A DNA stretch of 64,000 bases from Calonectria ilicicola (GCA_020809705.1 CP085830.1:2728001-2792000), one strand, 5' to 3'; counted from the first letter of the stretch, positions 22,912-33,700 are shown. The notes: generated from the sequence alone by a model not told the origin. Translations and numbers: made by a program.

Positions 22912-23627
22912 ACGAAAACACAGGGCCACGAGGCATGAGAATTGATATAGCATCATCTATTGGTCAAGGCGTATTCATGGGTTGTGTGCTATGTACAATA
23001 GGCCAGACTATTTCATGAGCAGCAGGGCGCCGAATTGGTTCAATGGGCATAATTCTCTACAGGCCCTGGGAATTATCGTCAAGGCTCGTTCATGATTATC
23101 TGAACTTGAAGGCGGGATAGTTTGACGGGGGCACTTTCCAAGACATCGGTAGGATGTCGGGATGCCATTTTCTGATTTAGCGTTATTGATAGGCAAATAT
23201 ATTTGTATTTGATTGTTATGAGGTGGATGAAACTGTCCCTGTGAGGCTTTGATATGTTTACTCAGTACGCCCAAAACCACACGTGTAGAGCATCTGATGA
23301 TCTGTGAGATGTAATCATATTTCTCTCAACTAGACTGGGTGGTTTTCATTTGGTTACCCACGCTTGTTCGTCACATAAACTGAAGTACAAGCAAGGGTGG
23401 GTATGGTGCAACTAATATTATGCCCTCTTCACAGGCCATCGCTCAGCGCCTAACATCACTGGCCCCCTAGCAGATCCCCACCGAAAGTCAACACATCCGC
23501 CTCCGCGTTTGTTCATTTCAACCTCTCAACGTCAGACGCCGCGCGACAAATAGCCCTATCAAAAGTTTTGCTTTTATTCCCCTTTAACTTTTTTTTTTTT
23601 TTCCTATTCCACCACCAGATTTAAGCA
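22912..23627. other. Intergenic region between Vps68 and a small unknown gene
   Basis: 716 bp with no supported feature apart from the T-rich tract (23588-23602) shortly upstream of the next ATG, typical of a fungal core promoter. Confidence 0.4.
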
Positions 23628-24215
23628 ATGGCCGATCGCAGTCGGGCAGCCACCAACGGCGTCTCGCGCGCTCGCAATGGTACCTCGAGCAGCGTCCGCC
23701 GCAACCTCTTTCAGAACCAGTTGACCCGGCGACCTACAACTGGCTCGTCGACATCAGCCGAAACGCTGCATCTCGACGTCGATGTGCTATCGGACACGTC
23801 TGAAATCGTCGTTCGCGACAAGCATGGCGAGATAGAGCTCGGTGACCCGCCGACGCCTATCCTAGACGATGATGACGAGCTGCCCCCAGACCATCGTCAG
23901 GAGAGTGAAAGTACGTGCACCACCTTGCATCCCATGATGCGTTTCTAGAGTCTGAAACATAACTTTTAACTTTTTTTTTAAACAGAGGAGCGGCAGCGGT
24001 TGGCTGAAGCAGTAAAACACCATAGAACTAATCACAGTTCAGTCATGGATCAATCCGAAGGTATGTTGTCAATGTTCGCAACCAGATCCTAAATGGATCA
24101 CTAATACGCCATCACAGAACTCCTCGACGCCGTGAGAGCAAGTCTCAAGGCCAAAGTCGCGGCTCTCGCCGAGGACAACTGGATGTTTGAGCCAGAAGAA
24201 CAACCCCGCGGTTAA
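23628..24215 (+). CDS. Small conserved-looking protein of unknown function
   Basis: Exons 23628-23910, 23986-24060 and 24118-24215 give 151 aa. Both introns have clean GT..AG borders and preserve the frame. The N-terminal half is basic, Ser/Thr/Asn-rich and probably disordered (SRAATNGVSRARNGTSSSVRR), followed by an acidic stretch (ILDDDDELPPDH). The C-terminal third, encoded by exons 2 and 3, is a charged helix of coiled-coil character (KERQRLAEAVKHH; ELLDAVRASLKAKVAALAEDNWMFEPEE). I do not recognise the family. The helix-then-NWMFEPE end and conserved splicing suggest a real gene, perhaps a small subunit of a larger complex. It ends only 97 bp from the convergent Get4 stop. Confidence 0.65.
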
Positions 24216-24312
24216 CCATGCCATTCAGCCTATACAACGCCCGCTGTCCATGATTTTTTTTCCTCTATCAGATCCTATGATACAAGACCACCTAAACGTT
24301 ACGGCTAAACCA

Positions 24313-25357
24313 TTAGTCCAGTCCCTCTGGCGCAGGAGCATCCAGGCGTTGGGCTGGCCTGCGCTGCTGCTGCTGCGGCGCACCCGCGGGAGCGCCTCCA
24401 CCAAACAGGCCGCTCATCATATCCATCAGAGGGTTGCTCTTGCGGGGCTGGGTAATTCCAAAGTACATCTCGCCAATCATCTGGAGCGCATCACCCCATG
24501 TCTCGGCCTCGTTTATTTGCGTGGCATACTTTGACACCAGACCCTTAAACAATTCGGGGGCCGAACGTTGGACAGCCATGAGGAGGAAGCCGAGGAAGTT
24601 GAGGAGAGGGAGGCTGGGGAAGATGCGGATGTCACCGCTGGAGCTCGATACGTCCTGGACACCCAGGTTGGGGTTCTCGGAGCTCAGTGTACTGGTAAAA
24701 AGACGGTAGCAAGTGTTGGCTGCGCGTACGTTGCCAACCAATAGATAGGGTATGACAGCTCGGCCAGCAAAGAGTCCAGCCTCGTGGGGCTCGCCCTCCT
24801 TGTACCACTTGTATTCCATCTTGGTCAAGACCTCGGGAGAGTCCTTTGTTCCCAATACCAAGTGTCTCTCTGCTTCGTATGTCTCGTGCTCTTCGGCGTA
24901 AAGCGATCCGGCAACGTGGTGAAGCTCTGGGTCGCCGGCAGGGTATTCGCCGAACTTGGCAGACCATCTATCAAGTTGTTAACATGTGACTTGTAAGTCC
25001 CCAAACCACGGCTTCTCACCCCATCATATCTCCAACAAACTTCTTGCGCGTGGGCTCCTCGGAGTCAAACAGGCGCAGGCAAGTAAGTAGTCTGCCCTTG
25101 TTGGTAGCATCAGGCTTCAGCTCGGCCTGATTGTAGACGTCAACAAGCATGATACACAAGTCGCCGCCGCTGCCGCCCTGGCCGGCTCGGAGTAGAGACT
25201 GGGAAACATTGGCGAGGATGTCTATCGCAGAAGGCCAGTTGGACGTCTTGATGTAGCGGGCGGCGACGACACGGGTCTGCTGCTGCGCTTCATAGTAATC
25301 ACCGTCGGTGATCTTGGTCTGTAACCGGGCGACGATGCGGTCGACCTTGTTGGCCAT
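24313..25357 (-). CDS. GET4: Get4, cytosolic factor of tail-anchored protein insertion
   Basis: Exons 25357-25020 and 24967-24313 give 330 aa; the intron is 52 bp with an in-frame join through a split Gly codon. Get4 with Get5 bridges the Sgt2 chaperone to the ATPase Get3, handing tail-anchored proteins to the ER pathway. The sequence shows the alpha-solenoid expected: KVDRIVARLQTKITDGDYYEAQQQTRVVAARY at the start, DILANVSQSLLRAGQGGSGGDLCIMLVDVY, then after the intron WSAKFGEYPAGDPELHHVAG and RIFPSLPLLNFLGFLLMAVQR, which lie in the Get5-binding C-terminal half. A Met/Gly/Gln-rich tail ends the protein. The frame extends upstream of 25357 but has no ATG, so 25357 is the likely start. Confidence 0.92.
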
Positions 25358-25647
25358 GGTGGGCGAGGCGCTGGGCGATCGGTCGACGCGGTTGGGGAGA
25401 GTGGCGGACGGGGCTGGTAGTAGAGCGAGCCGGGAGGTTAAAGCGACAGAGCTGTTCAAAAATGACGATAGCGATGATGCTCAGAGACTTGACAACGCGG
25501 AAGGGCTGCGTGGAGGGGTTGGCTGTCCATAGCTTAACGGTTAATCAACCCCACATTGGATGGCGCTAGATCCACATTTTTAGCGTACCTATATATACTG
25601 TGGCTCTTTCCACCGTCTCCAAAATCAGCATGGTCGCGCTGCCCACA

Positions 25648-25718
25648 GCGCGAATGGTTTAGTGGTAAAATGCGGGCTTCCCATGCCTGTGCCCCGGGTT
25701 CGATTCCCGGTTCGCGCA
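25648..25718 (+). tRNA. tRNA-Gly (anticodon CCC)
   Basis: A 71-nt intronless cloverleaf. The acceptor stem GCGCGAA (25648-25654) pairs with TTCGCGC (25711-25717), with discriminator A at 25718. D-arm: TGGTTTAGTGGTA. The anticodon stem CGGGC/GCCTG, including one G-T pair, encloses loop TTCCCAT with anticodon CCC. The T-arm CCGGGTTCGATTCCCGG is perfect. Alignment position by position with the standard eukaryotic tRNA-Gly gives the same length and no gaps, which fixes the anticodon. The internal A and B boxes are intact. Confidence 0.97.
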
Positions 25719-25723
25719 CTTAC

Positions 25724-25728
25724 TTTTT
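25724..25728 (+). terminator. RNA polymerase III terminator of the tRNA-Gly gene
   Basis: Run of five T residues 6 nt after the tRNA 3' end, the usual Pol III stop signal. Confidence 0.8.
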
Positions 25729-26574
25729 GCCCTTTCTGCGTGTTATTTTTTGAGAGTGCCTTCTCCTCATTCCCTCCGTCTCGCCATATAGTTCTCTATG
25801 ACTCAATTGGTTTTAGAGTATTCCGATTTACGTTCAGTTAAAAACAAGTGGCGGGCTTGGCCAGGGTTTCTGTCAGAAGCTTTAGAGCCAAGGTAGTATA
25901 TATACAAACTACACTCAATACCTTTACTAGGTCACAATTTGACGACCCAAAAAAAAAACAATCAATTCAGTCCTCTTTCCAGTAGAATTTTAATGCCCTC
26001 ATAAAAAATTAGATAATTATACCTGAATAAGATGGCTTCCCTAGCTAAGACCGGTATGCCCCAAGTCATATCCCATCCTTTACCGCAATAATAACCTTTG
26101 AGCACCTCTTATCACTGATGATGTGGCCAGCTATTTTCCGGGATGGTCTATCTAACCTAATGATCCTAGCTCCCGCCAATGAATTATTTGCTATGCCGAA
26201 CTTAAATCCTTGCACCCGATTTGTTAAAGTCATAATGGCTTGTTTTTGCCAGGTAGCTCAGACGATTTATTTTGGAATTTTGCCAAAGAAGAAAAAACAA
26301 AGTTAGAGTTCATGATTTTGGGCGAGGTGCAGCACAATTGTATGGTGTATAGGGGCTGAAGATTCGTTGACTAAGATAATTAGACATATTCAAGTCAGGA
26401 GCTTCTAGTCACATGCCGTTTTGCCAAGGCCAGGTCAAGAGACCTGAGCTCTTTCGGGCTCAACGTAATCAGGATGAATCAAACAAGTAGCTCATTGACA
26501 GTAAACTTGTGCTTGTTATAAGATGGCAAACATTTGCCACTAGGACGTATTCGTCAAATACAGGAAATGTTTTT
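25729..26574. other. AT-rich intergenic region
   Basis: About 850 bp of AT-rich sequence with no supported gene, leading into the decayed gene on the minus strand. Confidence 0.4.
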
Positions 26575-27190
26575 GAGGACCGTACCTGGCTTCGACCCAA
26601 TACTTCGCAATGTCGCCAGCAATCCGGTTGACCTCGGATAGCGCATTGCGAATGAACCGGACTTTGTTGGGTAGGCTGTCAAGATAATCACGAAGCAGCT
26701 TGGCAATGTTCCAAAACCCCTGGCCAAACATTGCTTAGCAACATTAGTAGGCAATAGTCACATGCAACAGTCAATCAAACACACCTTCTCAACCCTCGCC
26801 CATTGGGTTCGAATATGCTTCTCTTTTTCATCTTGAGAAATCGCCTGAACACCCCACCCTTAATTGGTGACGTTATTGATGGCCTTTGAGTGGGCTAGTT
26901 CTACCGTACTCAGATTGTCGATGTCCCCTCAGTCAGAGTGTTCGTCATCTGAGCGTGCGTAGCACAATTCATCCTGCACGGGTACTCCAATGGGTTGCTG
27001 AATGCAAACTGGGTGCGCCCGATGGCCATACTATTGATACAACTCGATAAGCATACAACCCACAAAAATAGCAAACAGTAATCACATACTAATACACCTC
27101 AGTCTCGCTTCGCGACTTCTCGACGAGGGCTTCCTGCTCTTGAGGCGATTTCAACATTAGTGTGAGCTGGTTAGGAATCCTACTGAGTTC
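26575..27190 (-). pseudogene. Decayed multi-exon gene of unknown family
   Basis: Read on the minus strand, coding-like blocks are separated by plausible introns. The first block ends SPQEQEALVEKSRSETE at a GTGTATTAG donor. A second, after an ATAG acceptor, reads ...AHSKAINNVTN, stop, GWGVQAISQDEKEKHI, then RTQWARVEK to a GTGTGT donor. A third, after TACTAATGTTGCTAAG, reads FGQGFWNIAKLLRDYLDSLP, NKVRFIRNALSEVNR and IAGDIAKYWVEA, and ends at GTACGG. The middle block contains TGA and TAA in frame. The splice-like signals, helix-like composition and broken frame argue for a pseudogene rather than chance ORFs. The family is not recognised. It lies directly upstream of, and divergent from, the H3-like gene. 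Confidence 0.4.
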
Positions 27191-27672
27191 TTGCCCCGCG
27201 AGAGGTGGCTTTTTTTTAGGAGAAAACGAAATTAAAACCGGATGCGACGGTATGAGATAGCGAAGAGGGAATACCAAGGAATCGTTACAATTTACCGTGG
27301 TCAAGTGAATGATGCAGGAAATTTGCAAACAGGGTAAAGCTTGAAACTTGCCGTAAATCAAAAGTGAGAAGAGGCTCGCTAATTCTTAGGGTTGGATCGG
27401 TATGGGAACCTTAGGCCTTAGCCCAGTGATGTATACAAACGCAGACATGAATGTTTGTCTCTCCTCTTCTCTTCACATTTCAACACCTACACACCCCGGT
27501 TCACTGTTCTTTCATTTATCTGTAGCGAAGTATCATTCTATTCTGCTTTATTTTATTCACTTACTCCTTCGGTTGATTCCAGTTTCTTTACCATTTTCCA
27601 CAACGCGGATTCTCCAGTGCAAGATCCTAGACCCGTTACGTACTATGTGCTCGCTAACCGTGACTATTTAGC
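27191..27672. promoter_or_regulatory. Upstream region of the H3-like gene
   Basis: About 480 bp, T/C-rich near its right end (27460-27620), directly preceding the ATG at 27673. It presumably contains the promoter; no histone-type motif can be assigned. Confidence 0.35.
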
Positions 27673-28331
27673 ATGCCTCGCAAGAAGCTAGCAAGGAAGA
27701 TAGTGCTTGGCTTTAAACGATCGAAAAAACGTGTGATGAGAAGGAAGAAGACGGTGCTCCAGGAGCCGATTCCACCCGGGAAAGTGTTTCGATACAAACG
27801 CAGCAGTGCGTACTTTGTCCTTGCTCTGGTCTATTTGTCTTAACCCTTTTCTAGCTGCCTTGATCAGACAATTTCGACGCTCTCAGAAAAGAGACGACCT
27901 CTTGCTCCCGAAGTCACCATTTGCAAAAGTTTTCAAGGACGCCTCTGAACAATACAAGCCAGGTCTTCGTTGGCAGCGAGACGCCCTTGACGCCCTCCAA
28001 GATGCAGCCGAGTTACATCCCACCACTGTTTTTTCCGGTATGCTCAATCACACACATGCCACTTCCTTGTACTAATGACTATATAGCTGCACAGCTGCAA
28101 GCAATCCGTCTGAGAACAACTGCGATTCATGTCGAAAACATGCAACTCGCCGCAGCTATTCTCAAAAAGCTTTGCCCCCAGATCACTGGTGGGGTAGGTG
28201 AATTCTACAACGAGAAAAGCTCTGCTCAGCCTGCCTGCGACAAGTATGCCAACATTGGAGGAGATGATGACGAGAGTGGGGGAAATGGTGATGCTAGTGG
28301 CCGTACTGGTCTCAATGCCGAGCAGAATTGA
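27673..28331 (+). CDS. Divergent histone H3-fold protein (H3/CenH3-like variant) with C-terminal extension
   Basis: Exons 27673-27805, 27855-28037 and 28087-28331 give 186 aa. Both introns are 49 bp with intact donors (GTGCGT, GTATGC) and branch points (CTTAAC, TACTAAT). Residues 1-44 form a very basic tail (PRKKLARKIVLGFKRSKKR) with none of the canonical H3 tail motifs. Residues ~39-134 align almost without gaps to the H3 fold: RYKRSTALIRQFRRSQK against RYRPGTVALREIRRYQK; LLLPKSPFAKVFKDASEQYK against the alpha-1 region; GLRWQRDALDALQDAAE against DLRFQSSAIGALQEASE; LQAIRLRTTAIHVENMQLA against LCAIHAKRVTIMPKDIQLA. By hand about a third of core positions are identical to H3. Trp in LRWQ recalls fungal CenH3. 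Oddities: HPTT inside alpha-2, loss of the FEDTN motif, and a 50-residue acidic/Gly-rich C-terminal extension (GGDDDESGG) that H3 lacks. Nucleosome incorporation is inferred, not shown. Confidence 0.8.
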
Positions 28332-28963
28332 TTGAAAATTCGGGTAGGTGGCCAACCACAGCCTTTCCATAGCTGATTAGGACATCGAATTAGTTATATC
28401 CAATTAGTACGTCCAGTCATTTCAATCATTAATTGCTAGATATATATGGTGACCAGGTGTTTTTCCTTCCATCAACTTGAGTAAATGTACTAGTCAGAAT
28501 TAAACCCTAATTGTTTCTACAAATCTCACTTGGCTCGCGTTGAGCCCGAAACGCCCGTTTTACAACATCTACTTCACAAGGATCCGACTTTTCTTTCATT
28601 TAAAACCATTACGATTTGACATTGGTTACTAACGATAAACCAACAGAGAGGGTATTTCTTTTCGTGCATGCATGCAAAATAGCAACTACAAACACCAGAC
28701 CGACCGTCCTACCTCATTTTCAACCGTCTTGTATACATTGCGAATCCTTTTCCTCGTTTCCTCATCTTTAAAATTGCCTGATACGGCCACACATGTCCCA
28801 TACACCGCGGTACTCCTGCGCGATACAACATTTGCTCCCAGCGGTCCGATTTGAACCAATCAAGAGGCTTAGCGAGGCTCTCCCAGTCATTACTTGAATC
28901 CCGCGTCGATTATATAGCCGACTGATGGCTAGAGCCAACGCGTTCATGGTGATTAAAACCCAA
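28332..28963. other. Convergent intergenic region
   Basis: 632 bp, AT-rich, between the 3' ends of the H3-like and F-box genes. No further feature seen. Confidence 0.4.
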
Positions 28964-30994
28964 TTACCTCCACAGATCTTTGTTGGCTCTTGTTGAATCT
29001 CCTCCACTGCTGTACGGCCGGCCCGAGTCTGACATGGCGCTTCCATAGCTGTGGCCACCAAATCCACCACCAAATCCACCTCCAAAACCGCCTCCAAAAC
29101 CGCTAGGAGCAGGTTCCTGCCCTGGGAGGGCCAAGAAGCCACCAGTTCCATTACCCACCATGATGCTTCGGCGAGCATCACCCCTATCCCATCCAGATCC
29201 TGCCACATCGAGTTCCAGCCCATAGCTGCTAATCGGTCGACGACCGCCCGGAGCGGCCGCCGTCATTGTATCAACACGGGCAAAGTTCCATTTTCCAAAC
29301 TCGTCACTCTTCGTGAAGACCTCCAGTGTGTGAGTCGGAGGTGGCGAATTGGGTCCTCGAGCGGCATATGGATTGTTAGAGCTGAGACGATGCGATGCTG
29401 GTATGTTCGAGACGGGCCTTCGGGGTTGAGCAAGGGGGGAGGAAAAGCTGTGCGCGGCAGCGGGCGAGAGACTAAACCCTGGGCTTGACTTGACAGATGA
29501 ATGAGAGCTGGATCGCATGTGTCCTCCGGCGAAGGCGGCATTGGGTGGTGGTAATCCTGAAAGTTGATCAGGGAAGGTGTCGTCATGAACATACAAGCGA
29601 CGCAGGCGGGGGAAACCACCAGTCATGATAGATGTAGCTAGGTAGGTGTAATATCCCGTTGTGATGGAGGAGAAGGCTCCGGCAGTTGCAACACTTGAGA
29701 TCTCAAATCGAAGCGTTTCCAGCGAGCGAGATGACATTGGGCGGATAGAAGAAGAGTGAGGAAACTGTTCAATGACCTTTGTTTGGATAGCAAGCGTCTT
29801 GAGTGACGAGGCCATAGTGAGAACCTCTTGTAAGCTAGAGGGATGAACGCCAGTGTCGTGGAGCGTTAGCACTCTGAGGGCCTGCTGCGTTTCCTGCCAT
29901 GCAAGATATTCTATAAGCCCGCGGACCGTCACACGCGGCGTATCTTTGAGAACAAGCTCCTTGAGCGGAGGGAGTGTGGCAAGCCCATCGGCAGATGACA
30001 AGACCTCATCTGAGAAAGTAGGGATATCCGACACCTTCAAGGCCTGGAGCTTGGGCAGGGTACCCAAAACAGCGCGAATAGTGATAGGATCAATATTAAG
30101 GTTATTAATCTCTAAAACTTCCAGTTCATTCCAAATTCGGCCAGTCGCCAATGCGGCGAAGCTGCGCTCGGATCCTTGGTTGTACGTCATCTTGCGGATA
30201 TTGGGACAGCGAGCCTGAACCTCAAGACGCAGGGTCGCAAAGTTGGGGTCGTCGCAAAACATGCCCTCAGGCAAGTCAATATACTGGAGGTTGGGCAGCA
30301 CGGCCAACGTCTGAGCTAGCTCAACTGGGCACGACTCGCGCAGCATATAAGGCATTTTGAGGAACTGGACCAGCTTGCCCAGTCGAGTTGGGTCGTCGCG
30401 GACAGTGCGCCTGAATAGCCGCAAGCGGGCTTGGGCAGGATCCTCGGGCACTCCATTGCGGTCAAACCGTGACGTCTTTTTACGCTTCTCGGCTAACCAC
30501 GCCTCACGAGGGCAGTAATGGACGGGGTCGATGCGAACACTGTGATATCTAGAAGTGGGGAGGAAATTGTCAGCGATCAACGCGTCCCAGAACATGGTTA
30601 CAGTTATGGGTATGGGGGCACGGGCTGTGGGGGACGATTGACGAGCAACTTACAAGGTTCTGATTGCGACGGCTCGCCAAGCTCGGCAAACGCTGGTGCA
30701 ACGGGACAGATCGCGCAGGTCGCAGAGCATGCAGAGAGACTCGCTGGAGGCGGCGCTGCCCTCACACGAGTCGTAGGTCTCATCGCGGGAGTGGGGGCAG
30801 ACAAAGGAAAAGATGCGATCGAGAACGGATTGTGGCAGAACCTGGACGAGCTGTGCGGATCGGAAGGTTGGAGGGAAGAGCAGCGGGGCTGGCGCGAAAT
30901 CATCTGGGAATGAGAAGTCAGAGCCGCTGCTCTGGGAGTTGTGCTTCTTCTCCTTGTTCTTGTCCTTGCTGCGGCGGCGAAAGGAGAAGCGCAT
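28964..30994 (-). CDS. F-box protein with leucine-rich-repeat-like region
   Basis: Exons 30994-30654 and 30548-28964 give 641 aa. The ATG at 30994 is the first in frame. The N-terminus is basic (MRFSFRRRSKDKNKEKK). An F-box follows at ~residues 48-115 (VLPQSVLDRIFSFVCPHS ... LRDLSRCTSVCRAWRAVAI), interrupted by a Cys/Ser-rich insertion (CEGSAASSESLCMLCD). The central part has LRR-like units (LPNLQYIDLPEG, LEVLEINNLNI, LQALKVSDIPTF, LKELVLKDTPRV, LRVLTLHDTGV). A C-terminal low-complexity tail includes GGGFGGGFGGGFGG, encoded at about 29053-29108. F-box proteins recruit substrates to SCF ubiquitin ligases; the substrate is unknown. The intron sits right after the F-box. Confidence 0.87.
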
Positions 30995-31347
30995 GGCTGC
31001 TGTGTTGGTGGTTGCTGATCGCACTATTGGGCGAGCGGTGGGCGGTGTGAGACCAAGAGCTGAGGCACCGAAGGTGAAGAGGATTGAGAGTTGGAAGGAG
31101 CAAAATCGAGGCTGTAGTAGTTGTTGTACCTGGTAAGAGAGAAGAAGAGAGTAGAGGGGATAGAGAATAGAGGGAGGGAGGGAGTGAAGAGGACAAAGAA
31201 AGAAACAAGAATATTGTGTGTGGGTTGGAAACGGGCTGGGTTTCTTGGGTATAAAGAGGAGTGGGATGACGGAGGGAGTGAGAGAGACACGGGAGGGAGG
31301 CGAGTTTGAGAAGCGCAATGGTTGTCGTCGATCCGATGGGCAAGGGT

Positions 31348-31379
31348 TCAGGTCAGGTACGTCAGGTACATCAGGTACA
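31348..31379. repeat. Short tandem repeat, unit TCAGGTACR
   Basis: Three near-perfect TCAGGTAC units in a row, preceded by a partial TCAGG. It lies in the upstream region of the F-box gene. Confidence 0.6.
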
Positions 31380-32495
31380 AGTTTCCTGAACAGGACCCAA
31401 GCTTTTTTAGCAAGCAACCTATTCGGGCATGTGTGTAGTGGGTGTATTGTGGGTTGTATAGCGGGCGTGCTCGGTGTCGCGGTCCTGGGCAGCTGCGCTG
31501 GCTTCAATGCCTGCAGGGCAGCGCAGGGCAGCACAGAGCAGCGCGCAGGGCAGGTCCGAGGTGGCCCTGTCGCGGTCGTTTTCCTGGCAGATTCTCTAAC
31601 AGGGGATCATGCCTGGGGTACGCTGCTGGAGCTTTTGCAATGCGCCTTGCTGCACCTTGAATGGTGGTGGGAGCGCTGATCCGGGTCTAGCTCATGGGGC
31701 GAGCGCCTGGCCTTCCACTAATAACGGTGGTGAATGTTTGAATGGCCCCCTCCCCCCCTTGCCCCGCAGCCGCTGGATCAAGTGCCGCCGCGAGGGCCTC
31801 CTCGTAGGCCGGTTAGACGGCTGCAAGGCTGGTGGCCCGTTCACCCATAGGCTGTTAGAGAATTGCGCTGATCCCGCTTGCCATTTGCCTGGTGCGTCGC
31901 TGGCGCCCGAGCGAGCTCTGTGTTCGCCGCCCCCTTGATTAAAATAGCACCCAGCTGGACCACCAGCTGGGCAGCCAGCGCGCAGAGGATCCCCAAGAAC
32001 GGCAATCGAGGGAAAAAGAAAGGAAAAAAGTGCCTTGGGCCGTTGGCTATTTTGGGACAGGGTACGGAATACAAGAAATTAGCCAAGGGGCGCCAGAGGG
32101 GGCGGCTTCCAAATCGGATGCCAGCATGCCATTTGACGTATTATTCCCATTCAACCTGCTGGCAATACGGCTCGTGTCGCCCACCACCCACCAACGAGCG
32201 AGCCAATGTTTCTCCCTGACTGCGTAATAAGCAGCGCAGGTCAGATGTAAACGACAGCTGGTGGATTCCACTTTCAAGCGAAGGGGCCTGACGCGACGGC
32301 ATAATCGGCGGGCGCCATCCCATGCTTACACTTGGAGCTCTTCCAATCTCGTGCGGAGACACATGTTCGAGAGCACCCACGCTTGAATAATCAACCCAAG
32401 GTACCCATGTCTTCACCCACCACCTCGCGCTTTCATTCGCAGGCCGAGCCGTCACTTGTATAACAACTACTCAAACTGTCAGCCCTTGCCATCCA

Positions 32496-32545
32496 TTGTG
32501 TGTATACATGTGTGTATGTGTGTATGTGCGCATGTGCGTACGTGT
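32496..32545. repeat. TG-rich imperfect microsatellite
   Basis: Alternating purine-pyrimidine tract of TGTGTATG and TGTGCGCATG units. Confidence 0.7.
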
Positions 32546-32634
32546 CGCTCCCATCCTTTTTGCTTAACCTTGTTTCTCTTTCTCCCTTTACGGGCCAGAC
32601 ATCCGTACAAGCCCATCTATATTACAACCACGAA

Positions 32635-32663
32635 CCCATCCCATCCATCCATCCATCCATCCC
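32635..32663. repeat. (CATC)n microsatellite
   Basis: Six or so CATC units in a row. Confidence 0.8.
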
Positions 32664-32816
32664 TTCACCATCCCATCCCTCGTCCCTCGTCCCAATGGCT
32701 CCGGCCACACCAATCTATTCCATTCCGTGACAGCCATCACCCGAGCTCAAGCCAAACCCTCAGACATATGCATGCATGTGTCCTCTGCGATTCACACCGT
32801 CCCGTCTACTCCGGAC

Positions 32817-32858
32817 AGCGCACACAGACGCACACAGACACAGACAGACAGACAGACC
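32817..32858. repeat. (CA)n/(CAGA)n microsatellite
   Basis: CACACAGACG and CACACAGACA units, then five ACAG units. Confidence 0.8.
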
Positions 32859-33700
32859 CAAACACACTAAGTAAAGACTCGCAAAAATTCTGGCCGTGAC
32901 GTAGTTTGGCTTCTCCCGCCCCAGGTCAGTCATAACGTAGGGACGGGGACCCTCCATTCTGATACATACTTAACCCCCTGGCACCCTTCCATCCTCTCCA
33001 CCTTAGTCCCGAGCCAATCATCCCGGTCGTCCAGAGTTTCCATCTCTCTCTCGGCCGGGGTTCAGCTGTCACCCTGCCATGTTTATCCCCTGTCCCCGAG
33101 GCAAAATATTGCAAATACATCTCACATTGGAATCGGCGACGCTCCTCTCTCGGGCATCCTGTGTTAATTCAATCGTGACGCGTCCGCCAAACGCTGCGCT
33201 GCCAAGTCTTCCACCAAATATGCACCATGCGTAGGGGCCATGCAATGTCACCGCGGACCATGCATGCGCCATGCAGCCAGGCAAACCACGGCCAAAGAAT
33301 CGGCCATCGTCCTCTATTCCTAGTTCCATCAGCGTTTATCAAACGCTTGGCAAGCCCCTTCTCTGGAATCCAGTGGCGTCTGGCCTTCGTTCGTCTTGGC
33401 CTTGGCGTTTACGTATGCGCGAGAGGCGCAAAAGTTACCTCGCAGTACCGCTCCGCGGAGATTGCCTCCCGCTATTTGCTGATGTGTACATGAGGCTCAA
33501 TTGGGCCAAAAATGTAACCCAGAAGAATTTCTGTTTTCTTGAGTGAAACACCCAGATCACATGCGCAGACAGCTGAGTCGCGGACCCTGGAGCGGAGTTG
33601 ATTGCCGCCAGGGGGATTTGAATCTGTTTGGCTCCCACCATGCTACTACATTGATGTGTTTTTTCATGACAGCTCTGCGACTGAAGCGAAGACAAATAAG

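Larger units (their letters stand above)
30995..33700. promoter_or_regulatory. Long upstream region of the F-box gene with simple repeats
   Basis: 2.7 kb without a supported gene. It is GA-rich next to the F-box gene (31135-31310), then GC-rich with a GCAGG-type repeat (31502-31556), and carries several microsatellites listed separately. ORFs of up to ~290 codons on the minus strand are only the F-box exon read upstream through its leader. Confidence 0.45.

Noticed and set aside
26800..26825. GGGTTCGAAT B-box-like word suggesting a second tRNA
   Set aside because: No acceptor stem or anticodon arm can be built around it; it lies within the decayed gene.
30650..31534. Long minus-strand frame extending upstream of the F-box ATG
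   Set aside because: No ATG before 30994; the extra residues are low-complexity leader translation.
32496..32858. Regularly spaced simple repeats resembling a repeat array
   Set aside because: Units differ from each other and there are no unique spacers; simple microsatellites, not a CRISPR array, and the host is a fungus.
32456..32899. 147-codon plus-strand frame
   Set aside because: Consists of translated microsatellites (CATC, CACA, ACAG).
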